Shown here piece by piece: positions 48,610 through 56,349 of a stretch of 64,000 nucleotides of DNA. The notes beneath the pieces were generated by a model. The model ran no database searches. It saw only the letters and a list, made by a program, of their open reading frames with translations, and had not been told where the DNA came from. The position numbers and the translations under genes were made by a program. This DNA comes from Pseudomonadota bacterium (GTDB lineage Bacteria > Pseudomonadota > Gammaproteobacteria > Burkholderiales > Burkholderiaceae_C). Each line of letters begins with the position of its first letter. The first letter of the stretch is position 1. The stretch is from the NCBI GenBank assembly GCA_029780695.1, contig JAKOYD010000037.1:1-64000 (forward strand), read 5' to 3'.

Positions 48610-49221
48610 TCAGCGGCCCGGCTGGTCCCAGCTGGCCGACGCGCGCAGCAGGCGTTCCAGGTCGCGCTTGGCCTTGGCGGCGGTGGATTTGTCGAGGTTG
48701 GCCGGAAAGCGCATCATCCAGTGGCCCATCGGGTCGACCACGTACAGATGATCGGCCAGCTGATGCCCGCCAGCCGGTGACAGCCAGCGCGCCAGCGCGT
48801 CGGCCGGCACGCGTGCCACGGTGGCTTGGCTGAGCGCGGGGCGGAGCGCGTCGGCGACGGGCGCGTCGTCACTGACCAGCCAGACCCAGTCGAGCCGGTC
48901 CTTGTCGCGGCCCAGGGTTTCGCGCAACTGGCGCTGCAGATACAGGTTGTTCTGGCAGGCGGCATGGCAGGCGCCCCCCGCCACGCTGACCAGCAGCCAC
49001 TGGCCCTTGAGCGACTGCAGATCGAACGGCTGACCGTTGAGGTCGGTGGCCGGCGCGGCGGGGATGGCGCGTTGCGGCTCGATGAGTTCGCCAACGTTGC
49101 GCCGGCCCTCGGGCCGCACCACGTAGTAGCCGATGTACGACGCGATGACCGGCGCCGCGCATACCAGCGCCAGCAACAGCATTTGCCAGCGGCCGGCCCG
49201 GGTGCGCCGCGCGTCGGGCAT
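48610..49221 (-). CDS. SCO-like membrane-anchored thioredoxin-fold protein
   Basis: A 203-aa protein with one N-terminal helix (about residues 14-32) and a periplasmic domain. It keeps a CxxxC pair (GGACHAACQNN), the position of the SCO copper motif, and a downstream His in ADHLYVVDPMGHW, like the third SCO ligand. It is too diverged to name, and homologues are usually listed as hypothetical oxidase-cluster proteins. ATG 49221 was chosen; the frame extends into the SURF1 gene. It lies between SURF1 and ctaA, which suggests a copper or redox role in oxidase assembly. Confidence 0.78.
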   Translation of the reverse strand: MPDARRTRAGRWQMLLLALVCAAPVIASYIGYYVVRPEGRRNVGELIEPQRAIPAAPATDLNGQPFDLQSLKGQWLLVSVAGGACHAACQNNLYLQRQLRETLGRDKDRLDWVWLVSDDAPVADALRPALSQATVARVPADALARWLSPAGGHQLADHLYVVDPMGHWMMRFPANLDKSTAAKAKRDLERLLRASASWDQPGR

Positions 49222-49288
49222 GGGGGCGTCGCCCGGCGTGGGCAGCGCATGCACCGTCAGGCCCAGCGGCTCGTCGCGGCGGGCGGCG

Positions 49289-50050
49289 TCAGGCGCGGTG
49301 GCGTTGGCGCGAGCGGTAGAGAGGTCTGACAACTTGAAACCACAAAAAAAGCAGGCCAATCAACGTGCACAGGCCAAACCACTGGAAGGCGTAGCCGTAG
49401 TGCTTGTCGACGCCGGAGGCGGCCGCTGGCCAGTCGCGACGCAAGCCTTCGGAGGCGGGATCCGTCTGCAGCACCATCACGCTGGCCAGCGGCAGGCCGG
49501 TTTCGGCGCGGAAGGCGTCGAGGTCGAGATTTTGCCGGATCGGCCCGCCCGGGTCAGCGCCCAGTTCATAGACCCTGGGCGGATGTTCGGCCACGCGGCC
49601 GACGACCTGCACCGGGCCGGCGGGCGTGACGACGGGCGGAAGCGTTTCGCGCCGCGTCTGGTGGCGCGGCGCCCAACCGCGCTGCACCAGCACCACGGTG
49701 TCGCTGCCCGCCAGTCGGAGCGGCGTGAGCACGAAGAACCCCGCCTGCCCCTGCATCGGCCGGTTGTCGAGGAAGATGGTGCGGTCGGCCAGCCATTCGC
49801 CGCGCAGCGTGATGGCGCGGTGCAGCAGATCGCCCGCCTGGCCAGGCGCCAGGGGTCGCGCCAGCGTGGCGCCGTCCAGCGGCGCCTGCTGCTGGCGCTG
49901 CGCAATGGCTGCCTGCAGAGCCTGCTTGCCGGCAGCGCGCGACAGCTGCCAGCGGCCGAGTGAAAACGTGACCGCCACCGCCAACAGCGTGGCGAGCAGC
50001 AGTACCCAGTAGCGCCAACCAGGTGGGCGAGCGGCCATGGCGTCAGTCAT
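49289..50050 (-). CDS. SURF1 family oxidase assembly protein
   Basis: A 253-aa inner-membrane protein with two helices, one near the N-terminus (RYWVLLLATLLAVAVTF) and one at the C-terminus (GYAFQWFGLCTLIGLLFLW), flanking a periplasmic SURF1 domain. Family motifs are LGRWQLSRAAGKQAL, LDNRPMQGQAGFFVLTPL and VLVQRGWAPRH. SURF1 helps insert heme A into subunit I. ATG 50050 is used; 50038 is another in-frame ATG. Faces the DUF2909 gene divergently. Confidence 0.92.
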   Translation of the reverse strand: MTDAMAARPPGWRYWVLLLATLLAVAVTFSLGRWQLSRAAGKQALQAAIAQRQQQAPLDGATLARPLAPGQAGDLLHRAITLRGEWLADRTIFLDNRPMQGQAGFFVLTPLRLAGSDTVVLVQRGWAPRHQTRRETLPPVVTPAGPVQVVGRVAEHPPRVYELGADPGGPIRQNLDLDAFRAETGLPLASVMVLQTDPASEGLRRDWPAAASGVDKHYGYAFQWFGLCTLIGLLFLWFQVVRPLYRSRQRHRA

Positions 50051-50130
50051 GCCTGGGCGCAATGCCCGCCACAAGCAGTTGCCAAAGGCACAGGGCACGC
50101 CGCGTGCCGGTCGGCCGCATAATGGGTCTC

Positions 50131-50367
50131 ATGAAACAAGTGCTGGTTGGCCTCGCGTTCGTGGGCATTCTGGGCAGTCTGGCGTCAGCACTGTTCTTCA
50201 TGTTGAAGCATGGCAAACCGGGCGAGGCGCCCGACGCACAGCGTGCCGGCAACATGATGCGCGCGCTGGCTTTGCGGGTGGGCTTGTCGGTGCTGCTGTT
50301 CATCTGCATATTGCTGGCTTGGCAACTGGGCTGGATCCAGCCGACGGGCATCGCGTCTGGCGGGTAA
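50131..50367 (+). CDS. Twin transmembrane protein, DUF2909
   Basis: A 78-aa protein with two hydrophobic helices (LVGLAFVGILGSLASALFF and VGLSVLLFICILLAWQLGW) around a short polar loop with Arg residues. This DUF2909 type is regularly found beside ctaE in beta-proteobacteria. It is the only plus-strand gene within the oxidase cluster. Function unknown; an assembly or small-subunit role is inferred from location. Confidence 0.85.
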   Translation: MKQVLVGLAFVGILGSLASALFFMLKHGKPGEAPDAQRAGNMMRALALRVGLSVLLFICILLAWQLGWIQPTGIASGG

Positions 50368-50415
50368 CCCCCGACGATGGCTGCGGCCGGTTGCGCGGGC
50401 CGCCGATGCAAGCAA

Positions 50416-50439
50416 AAAGAGCGCCGCGCGGCGCTCTTT
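50416..50439 (-). terminator. Terminator after ctaE (possibly bidirectional)
   Basis: AAAGAGCGCC-GCG-CGGCGCTCTTT inverted repeat; on the minus strand it ends in TTTTTGC, 24 bases after the ctaE stop. It may also stop DUF2909 transcription. Confidence 0.8.
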
Positions 50440-50462
50440 GCTGCCAGGGCCAGGGGCCGGGC

Positions 50463-51344
50463 TTACATCCAGTACACCAGGATGTATAGGCCCAACCACA
50501 CCACGTCGACGAAGTGCCAGTACCAGGCTGCGCCTTCAAAACCGAAGTGACGCTGTGGCGTGAAATGGCCGCGCATCAGGCGCAGCGTGATGAACAGCAG
50601 CATCAGCATGCCGACCAGCACGTGGAAGCCGTGGAAACCCGTCAGCATGTAGAAAGTGGAGCCGTACACGCCTGAGCTGAGTTTGAGGTTCAGGTCGCTG
50701 TAGGCGTGGGCGTATTCGTAGCCTTGCACGCACAGGAAGGTGGCGCCCAGCAGCACGGTAATCCACATGAAGGCGATGCAGCGCGCACGATGGTTGGCCA
50801 GCAACGCGTGGTGGGCAATGGTCAGCGTGACGCCGGAGGTCAACAGCAATGCCGTGTTGATGGTCGGCAGCCAGAACGGCCCCATGGTCTGGAACGGCTC
50901 GACCGTGCCAGCGGGCGAGGCCGTGGCACCTGCCACCACGCTGGGCCAGACGGCCTTGAAGTCGGGCCACAGCAGGGCGTTGTCGAGGCTGCCGAGCGCC
51001 GGCACCGAATGCACGCGCGCCCACCACAACGCCGTGAAAAAGGCGCCGAAGAACATCACTTCGGAGAAAATGAACCAGCTCATGCTCCAGCGGTACGAAA
51101 GATCGATCTTGCGGCCGTACAGGCCGCCTTCGCTCTCGCGGATGGCGTCGCCAAACCACTGGTACAGCACGAACAGCCACCACACCAGTCCGAGGAAGAA
51201 CGCGTACGGCCCCCACGACGCGCCGTTGATCCATTGCGCCGCGCCCGTGATGAGGAAAAACAGCCCGATGGCGGCCATCACCGGATGGCGGGATTCGGCC
51301 GGAACGTAGTAATACGGCGTGCGGCCGTGTGCGGTGGTGGACAT
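50463..51344 (-). CDS. ctaE: Cytochrome c oxidase subunit III
   Basis: A 293-aa integral membrane subunit of the aa3-type oxidase, with seven predicted helices. Motifs typical of COX3 are SWFIFSEVMFFGAFFTALWW, the FGFEGAAWYWHFVDVVWL end and YMLTGFHGFHVLVGM. ATG 51344 has AGGAG ten bases upstream; GTG 51350 is too close to it. A repeat and DUF2970 lie upstream. Confidence 0.96.
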   Translation of the reverse strand: MSTTAHGRTPYYYVPAESRHPVMAAIGLFFLITGAAQWINGASWGPYAFFLGLVWWLFVLYQWFGDAIRESEGGLYGRKIDLSYRWSMSWFIFSEVMFFGAFFTALWWARVHSVPALGSLDNALLWPDFKAVWPSVVAGATASPAGTVEPFQTMGPFWLPTINTALLLTSGVTLTIAHHALLANHRARCIAFMWITVLLGATFLCVQGYEYAHAYSDLNLKLSSGVYGSTFYMLTGFHGFHVLVGMLMLLFITLRLMRGHFTPQRHFGFEGAAWYWHFVDVVWLGLYILVYWM

Positions 51345-51364
51345 CTTCACTTCACTCCTGTGCT

Positions 51365-51410
51365 CTTGAATTCGTAGCTGTTCGCGCTTGTATCAAACCT
51401 GTCAACGCCG
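51365..51410. repeat. Dispersed repeat family A (degenerate)
   Basis: TTGAATTCGTAGCTGTTCGC then GCTTGTATCAAACCTGTC, between DUF2970 and ctaE; may overlap the ctaE leader. Confidence 0.5.
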
Positions 51411-51428
51411 TCATCGAGATGCGAGGTC

Positions 51429-51674
51429 CTAGCCTGCCGGTGCCGTGCCAGACAGCACCCAGTGGACGATCCCCAGCAGCAGCAGCACCAGCAGCACCGC
51501 GCCCAGAATGCCTGCCACGACCACGTGGAAGGGATTGACCTGGGCCAGGTCGCGCTGGTATTCGCTGCTTTTGCGCACCCCCAGAAAACCCCAGCCGACC
51601 ACGCGCAGCGAGCGCCAGAACGACGGCCGCGCGTTCGGCGCCGACGATGTGGGACGCGTCGGCTGCCCGGTCAT
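51429..51674 (-). CDS. DUF2970 small membrane protein
   Basis: An 81-aa protein with a polar N-terminus containing SFWRSLRVVGWGFLGVRKSSEY and one C-terminal helix (VVVAGILGAVLLVLLLLGIVHW). The DUF2970 family occurs in beta-proteobacterial oxidase clusters. Its ATG overlaps the ctaG stop (ATGA). Role unknown; membrane-located by its helix. Confidence 0.85.
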   Translation of the reverse strand: MTGQPTRPTSSAPNARPSFWRSLRVVGWGFLGVRKSSEYQRDLAQVNPFHVVVAGILGAVLLVLLLLGIVHWVLSGTAPAG

Positions 51675-52285
51675 GCATCGACCTCGGTGCGCACGAACGT
51701 GATGGCGCTGGCCTCGGGTGCGGGCGGCGTCTTGCCGCCCACCTCGAAGAAGGTGTAGGACAGCGTGATGGTGGTCACGTCCTTCGGAATGCGCGGGTCG
51801 ATGACGAAGGCCACCGGCCATTGCTTTTTCTCGCCGGGCTCCAGCGTGTATTGGTTAAAGCAAAAGCATTCCAGCTTGTTGAAGTGCGCCGTGGCCTGGG
51901 CTGGCGCGTAGCTGGGGATGGCTTGCGCGGCCATGCGCCGATCCTGCACGTTCTGAAACTCGTACATCACCGTGGCCAGCTCGCCCGGATGCACCTGCAG
52001 CGTGCGCAGCGCCGGCTTGAATTGCCACGGACCACGCGCGTTGGCGTCAAACTCGACGGTGATGGTGCGGCTCTTGTCGACTTGGCTGTTGCGCAGCACC
52101 TCGGCGGCTTTGCCGGCCTTGCCATTGCCCGGCACTTGCCGCTCGGCCAGCGAGAGGATGTTGATGCCGGTGGCTTCGCAGATGGCGCGATACAGCGGAA
52201 TCATGGCGTAGCCAAAGGCGAACATGCCCGCCGCCACCACGGCCAGCTTGCCCATGATGCGAACGTTTTCGCTGCGCAGGCCCAT
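51671..52285 (-). CDS. ctaG: Cytochrome c oxidase assembly protein CtaG (Cox11)
   Basis: A 204-aa copper chaperone that supplies CuB to subunit I. One N-terminal helix (KLAVVAAGMFAFGYAMIPLY) anchors a periplasmic domain. The copper motif is CFCFNQ in LECFCFNQYTLEPGEKKQWP. The ending DPRIPKDVTTITLSYTFFEV is also typical. ATG 52285 is chosen; GTG 52291 is in frame. Overlaps DUF2970 by four bases. Confidence 0.95.
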   Translation of the reverse strand: MGLRSENVRIMGKLAVVAAGMFAFGYAMIPLYRAICEATGINILSLAERQVPGNGKAGKAAEVLRNSQVDKSRTITVEFDANARGPWQFKPALRTLQVHPGELATVMYEFQNVQDRRMAAQAIPSYAPAQATAHFNKLECFCFNQYTLEPGEKKQWPVAFVIDPRIPKDVTTITLSYTFFEVGGKTPPAPEASAITFVRTEVDA

Positions 52286-52300
52286 CGCCACCGGCTCCCT

Positions 52301-52411
52301 TCAGCCGCCCAGCAGCATCATGCGCGCGATGAAGCCGATGAAGAACACCAGCGCCACCGTGCCCAGGATCAGCCCTAGGCGAATGTTGCGCTTGCGTTGC
52401 TCGTCGTTCAT
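52301..52411 (-). CDS. 36-aa cytochrome oxidase small assembly protein
   Basis: A short gene reading MNDEQRKRNIRLGLILG and then a hydrophobic helix ending RMMLLGG. It has a charged N-terminus and one transmembrane segment. Its place between ctaD and ctaG matches the small oxidase assembly protein annotated there in Comamonadaceae. The stop lies 15 bases before ctaG. Confidence 0.75.
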   Translation of the reverse strand: MNDEQRKRNIRLGLILGTVALVFFIGFIARMMLLGG

Positions 52412-52438
52412 CGTGGTCGTCACTGGCGGCATGGTCGA

Positions 52439-54070
52439 TCAACCCACCACGCGCGTGGCGGTGGCGTCCAGCTTGGGCGGGTTCTCGAAGGTGTGGAAGG
52501 GCGCGGGCGACGGCACTTCCCATTCGAGGCCTTCGGCACCTTCCCAGGGGCGCTGCGGCGCCTTCTGGCCCTGGCCGCGCATGACGGGCATGACCACCGC
52601 CACGAAGAAGTAGACCTGCGCCAGGCCGAACAGGAAGCCACCAATCGAGGCGACCATGTTGAAGTCGGCGAACTGCATGGGATAGTCGGCGTAGCGACGC
52701 GGCATGCCAGCCAGACCCAGGAAGTGCATCGGGAAGAAGGTCAGGTTGAAGGAGAGCATCGACCACCAGAAGTGAATCTTGCCGCGGCCCTCGTTGTACA
52801 TGACGCCGGTCCACTTGGGCGCCCAATAGTAGAAGCCGGCGTACAGCGCGAACAGCGAGCCGGCCACCAGCACGTAGTGGAAGTGGGCGATGATGTAGTA
52901 GGTGTCCTGGATCTGCGTGTCGATCGGCGCCACGGCCGGAATCAGACCGGTGAAGCCGCCGATGGTGAACACGAAGATGAAGCCGACCGCGAACAGCATG
53001 GGCGTCTCGAAGGTCATCGAGCCGCGCCACATGGTGGCGATCCAGTTGAAAATCTTCACGGCCGTGGGCACCGCGATCAGCATGGTGGCGTACATGAAGA
53101 ACAGCTGGCCCGTGACCGGCATGCCGGTGGTGAACATGTGGTGGGCCCAGACGATGAACGAAAGGATGGCAATGGCCGCCACCGCATACACCATCGACGC
53201 GTAGCCGAACAAGCGCTTGCGGGCAAACGCCGGCACCACCTGGCTGATGATGCCGAAGGCGGGCAGGATCATGATGTAGACCTCGGGGTGGCCGAAGAAC
53301 CAGAAGATGTGCTGGTACATCACCGGGTCGCCGCCACCGGCGGGGTTGAAGAAGCTGGTGCCGAAGTGGCGGTCGGTCAGCGTCATGGTGATGGCGCCGG
53401 CCAGCACGGGCATCACGGCGATCAGCAGGTAGGCGGTGATCAGCCAGGTCCAGCAGAACATGGGCATTTTCATCAGCGTCATGCCGGGCGCGCGCATGTT
53501 CAGGATGGTGACGATGATGTTGATCGCACCCATGATGGAACTGGCGCCCATGATGTGCATGGCGAAGATGGAGGCGTCCATCGACGGGCCCATCTGCAGC
53601 GTCAGCGGCGCATAAAGCGTCCAGCCGGCGGCAGGAGCGCCACCGGGCATGAAGAACGAGCCCACCAGCGTCAGGCCAGCCGGAATCAGCAGCCAGAAGC
53701 TGAAGTTGTTCATGCGCGCGAACGCCATGTCGGACGCGCCGATCTGCAACGGGATCATCCAGTTGGCGAAGCCCACGAAGGCCGGCATGATGGCGCCGAA
53801 CACCATGATCAGGCCGTGCATGGTGGTCAGCTGGTTGAACAGCTCGGGGTTGACCAGCTGCAGGCCGGGCTGGAACAGCTCGGCGCGAATCAGCATCGCC
53901 AGCACGCCGCCGATCATCAGCATCGTGAACGAGAACAACAGGTACAGCGTACCGATGTCCTTGTGGTTGGTGGCGAACACCCAGCGCCGCCATCCGGTGG
54001 GCGCGTGGTGATGGTCGTCGTGCGCGTGGTCGTGGTGGCCAGCGTGGGAGTTAGGAAGAACGGCGCTCAT
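52439..54070 (-). CDS. ctaD: Cytochrome c oxidase subunit I
   Basis: A 543-aa catalytic subunit of the aa3-type oxidase with twelve helices. Heme a and a3/CuB ligands are visible: HGLIMVFGAIMP, WFFGHPEVYIMILP (CuB His cross-linked Tyr), the HH pair in VWAHHMFTTGMP, and AHFHYVLVAGSLFA. The K-pathway and PTAVKIFNW segments are normal. The N-terminus is unusually His-rich (HAGHHDHAHDDHHHAP), possibly metal-binding. Follows ctaC by about 48 bases. Confidence 0.97.
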   Translation of the reverse strand: MSAVLPNSHAGHHDHAHDDHHHAPTGWRRWVFATNHKDIGTLYLLFSFTMLMIGGVLAMLIRAELFQPGLQLVNPELFNQLTTMHGLIMVFGAIMPAFVGFANWMIPLQIGASDMAFARMNNFSFWLLIPAGLTLVGSFFMPGGAPAAGWTLYAPLTLQMGPSMDASIFAMHIMGASSIMGAINIIVTILNMRAPGMTLMKMPMFCWTWLITAYLLIAVMPVLAGAITMTLTDRHFGTSFFNPAGGGDPVMYQHIFWFFGHPEVYIMILPAFGIISQVVPAFARKRLFGYASMVYAVAAIAILSFIVWAHHMFTTGMPVTGQLFFMYATMLIAVPTAVKIFNWIATMWRGSMTFETPMLFAVGFIFVFTIGGFTGLIPAVAPIDTQIQDTYYIIAHFHYVLVAGSLFALYAGFYYWAPKWTGVMYNEGRGKIHFWWSMLSFNLTFFPMHFLGLAGMPRRYADYPMQFADFNMVASIGGFLFGLAQVYFFVAVVMPVMRGQGQKAPQRPWEGAEGLEWEVPSPAPFHTFENPPKLDATATRVVG

Positions 54071-54117
54071 GGAGGACTCTCCGGGGAAAACTCTGAAATT
54101 CGGGCTAACGGGTTCGA

Positions 54118-55746
54118 TCAGCTGGCGGCGGCGATGTCGACGCGGCGGGCTTCACGGTCCGGACCCTGGCCGGCGGTGATGGTCTGGGGCTTGCGCAGGT
54201 CGATGCGCTCAGCGGCGATGCCAGCCGCCTGCAGCGCGCCCTGCACGGCCTGCGCGCGCTGCTTGGCCAGCTCGGCGTTCTGGTCGGCGTTGCCGGTCGA
54301 ATCGACGAAGCCGGACAGCGCGACCTTGACGTCCGGGTGCGCCTTCAGGTAATCGGCCGCGGCCTTCAGCGTGGCGTTGGCTTCGGCATCCAGCGCGGTT
54401 TGGCCGGTGGCGAAGAAGACCTGGAACGGCATGCCTGCCGCGGGCGCGGTGGCCGTGACCGATGCCGCGGGTGCCGGTGCAGCCGCCGGTGCGGGCGCTG
54501 CAGCAGCAGGCGCTGCAGCCGAGCCGCCGGCGGGGAACTGGCCCGCGCGCGCGGCCTTGAACTCTGCCGGCTGGATCATCTTGCCGGTCTTGTTCGTCCA
54601 ATGGTTCTTGGTGTAGGTGGCAACCGCCGCCAGCTCGACGTCGGACAGCTGCTTCCACGACGGCATGGCGCCGTTGTTGCGGCCTTCCAGCAGCACATGC
54701 ATCTGGTCGGCCAGGGGGCCGAGCACGATGGGGCTGCCGTCCAGCGCCTTGATGGCGCCGCCGCCCTTGCCGCTTTCCTGGTGGCAGGCAGCGCAGTTGG
54801 CGGCGTAGACCTTTTCGCCGCGCGCGACCAGCTCGGGCAGCGTCCAGACCTTGTTGGGGTCGTCGGCCAGCGCGGCCTGACGCTTTTTCTGCTGCTCGAC
54901 CCAGGCCGTGTATTCGGCCGCCGGCAGCACCTTCACGTGGATCGGCATGTAGGCGTGTTCCTTGCCGCACAGCTCGGCGCACTGGCCGTAGAAGTCGCCC
55001 GTCTGCTCGGCGCGGAACCAGGTGTCGCGCACGAAGCCGGGAATGGCGTCCTGCTTGACGCCGAAGGCCGGCACCATCCACGCGTGGATGACGTCGTTGG
55101 CGGTGGTGATGATGCGCACCTTCTTGCCCACCGGCACCACCAGCGGGTTGTCGACGCGCAGCAGGTAGTCGTCACCGGCCGGCTTGCCGGCGTTGGACAG
55201 CGCGCGCTGCGACGAATCCAGCGTGGACAGAAAGCCAATGCCGGCGCCTTCGCCGTTCAGGTAGTCGTAGCCCCACTTCCACTGGTAGCCGGTGGCCTTG
55301 ATGGTGAGGTCGGCGTTGGTGGTGTCTTTCTGTGCCACTACCACCTTGGTGGCGGGCAGGGCCATGCCGATGACGATCAGGAAGGGCACGATGGTCCAGG
55401 CCACCTCGACCGCCACCGATTCGTGGAAGGTGGCCGACTTGGCGCCCTGCGACTTGCGGTGCTTCCAGATCGAATAGAACATCACCGAGAACACGGCGAC
55501 GAACACCACCGTGCAGATGATCAGCATCATCCAGTGCAGCCAATGCTGCGCCTCGGCGATCTTGGTGACCGGCGGATGCAGGTTGAGCTGGCGCACCGCG
55601 GGGCCGCCCGGAAGATCGTTGACCTGCGCCTGCGCGCTGCCCACGGCCAGCCACGCCCCGCCCCACACGGCCATACGCGCCGGCATGCCGGCCAGCCTGT
55701 TTGCAATGCTCTTCATCGTGCCCACGTCGTTTGCTGCTTCAACCAT
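54118..55746 (-). CDS. ctaC: Cytochrome c oxidase subunit II with cytochrome c and OmpA-like domains
   Basis: A 542-aa fusion. The signal peptide and two helices (LHWMMLIICTVVFVAVF; VAVEVAWTIVPFLIVIGM) anchor a CuA domain with C256, C260, H264 and M267 (CAELCGKEHAYM). A cytochrome c domain follows with heme motif CAACH (C318-H322) and a Met-containing GAMPSWKQL. After an Ala/Pro linker (about 405-435), residues about 440-540 are OmpA-like: FATGQTALDAEANATLKAAA, then FVDSTG and NAELAKQRA. D482 and R497 are 15 residues apart, as in the peptidoglycan-binding pair of OmpA. GTG 55755 and ATG 55716 are alternative starts; 55746 has GGAAG eight bases upstream. Confidence 0.93.
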   Translation of the reverse strand: MVEAANDVGTMKSIANRLAGMPARMAVWGGAWLAVGSAQAQVNDLPGGPAVRQLNLHPPVTKIAEAQHWLHWMMLIICTVVFVAVFSVMFYSIWKHRKSQGAKSATFHESVAVEVAWTIVPFLIVIGMALPATKVVVAQKDTTNADLTIKATGYQWKWGYDYLNGEGAGIGFLSTLDSSQRALSNAGKPAGDDYLLRVDNPLVVPVGKKVRIITTANDVIHAWMVPAFGVKQDAIPGFVRDTWFRAEQTGDFYGQCAELCGKEHAYMPIHVKVLPAAEYTAWVEQQKKRQAALADDPNKVWTLPELVARGEKVYAANCAACHQESGKGGGAIKALDGSPIVLGPLADQMHVLLEGRNNGAMPSWKQLSDVELAAVATYTKNHWTNKTGKMIQPAEFKAARAGQFPAGGSAAAPAAAAPAPAAAPAPAASVTATAPAAGMPFQVFFATGQTALDAEANATLKAAADYLKAHPDVKVALSGFVDSTGNADQNAELAKQRAQAVQGALQAAGIAAERIDLRKPQTITAGQGPDREARRVDIAAAS

Positions 55747-55761
55747 TGAATTCACTTCCGA

Positions 55762-56277
55762 TCAGCGCAGCGGGCCATGACCCGCGGCCTGCAAGGCCCT
55801 GCGCAGCTCCCCGGCCACCACCGGCCGAAATTCCGGCCGCACGTGCCGCCCCAGATCCACCCGCCGACCGTGCGCGGTGACCTGGATCAGGCCTTGCGCG
55901 CCGGTCGGTGGCGCGATACGGACGTGCGCGCAACCGAACTCCATCTTCTCCCGCCTGCCGGCGACTTCCCGCACCACGGTCAGCCGCCCGTCCTGCAGCG
56001 AAACCGTTTCGCCGTCGGCGGCGTGCCGCGCATAGACCAGAAAGGCCGCGCCCACCGCCAACAGTTCGAGTCCCGCGAAACCCAATACCAGCCTGGCGCC
56101 GATCATCCAGAAACCGACGCCGATGGCAAGGGAGACGCCGCAAAGCCCCAGGTACAACAGGCCCAACTGGCGCGGCGTGACACTGCAGTTGCGCCGCATT
56201 TGCCAAGCCAGTGCCTGCCCGCTGACGCGGGCCCACCGATAAGCCGAAGGTTCCTGCAAGGCGAATTGTCTCCCCAC
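55762..56277 (-). CDS. DUF2244 membrane protein
   Basis: A protein of about 171 aa with two adjacent helices (LGLLYLGLCGVSLAIGVGFW and GLELLAVGAAFLVYA) followed by a cytoplasmic beta-rich domain (FGCAHVRIAPPT). This DUF2244 family precedes ctaC in many alpha- and beta-proteobacteria. The start is uncertain: GTG 56277, TTG 56259 and ATG 56199 are in frame, and only the last is ATG. Function unknown. Confidence 0.78.
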   Translation of the reverse strand: MGRQFALQEPSAYRWARVSGQALAWQMRRNCSVTPRQLGLLYLGLCGVSLAIGVGFWMIGARLVLGFAGLELLAVGAAFLVYARHAADGETVSLQDGRLTVVREVAGRREKMEFGCAHVRIAPPTGAQGLIQVTAHGRRVDLGRHVRPEFRPVVAGELRRALQAAGHGPLR

Positions 56278-56349
56278 CTTGGCCGGGCAACACACCCAGC
56301 GCCTTAGAGGCGGCAGTGTACTCCAGTCGCCCCGGTGCTTTGACAAATC

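Noticed and set aside
52397-54352. A 651-codon plus-strand frame opposite ctaD
   Set aside because: His/Gly/Arg-rich shadow of ctaD, which is unambiguous on the minus strand.
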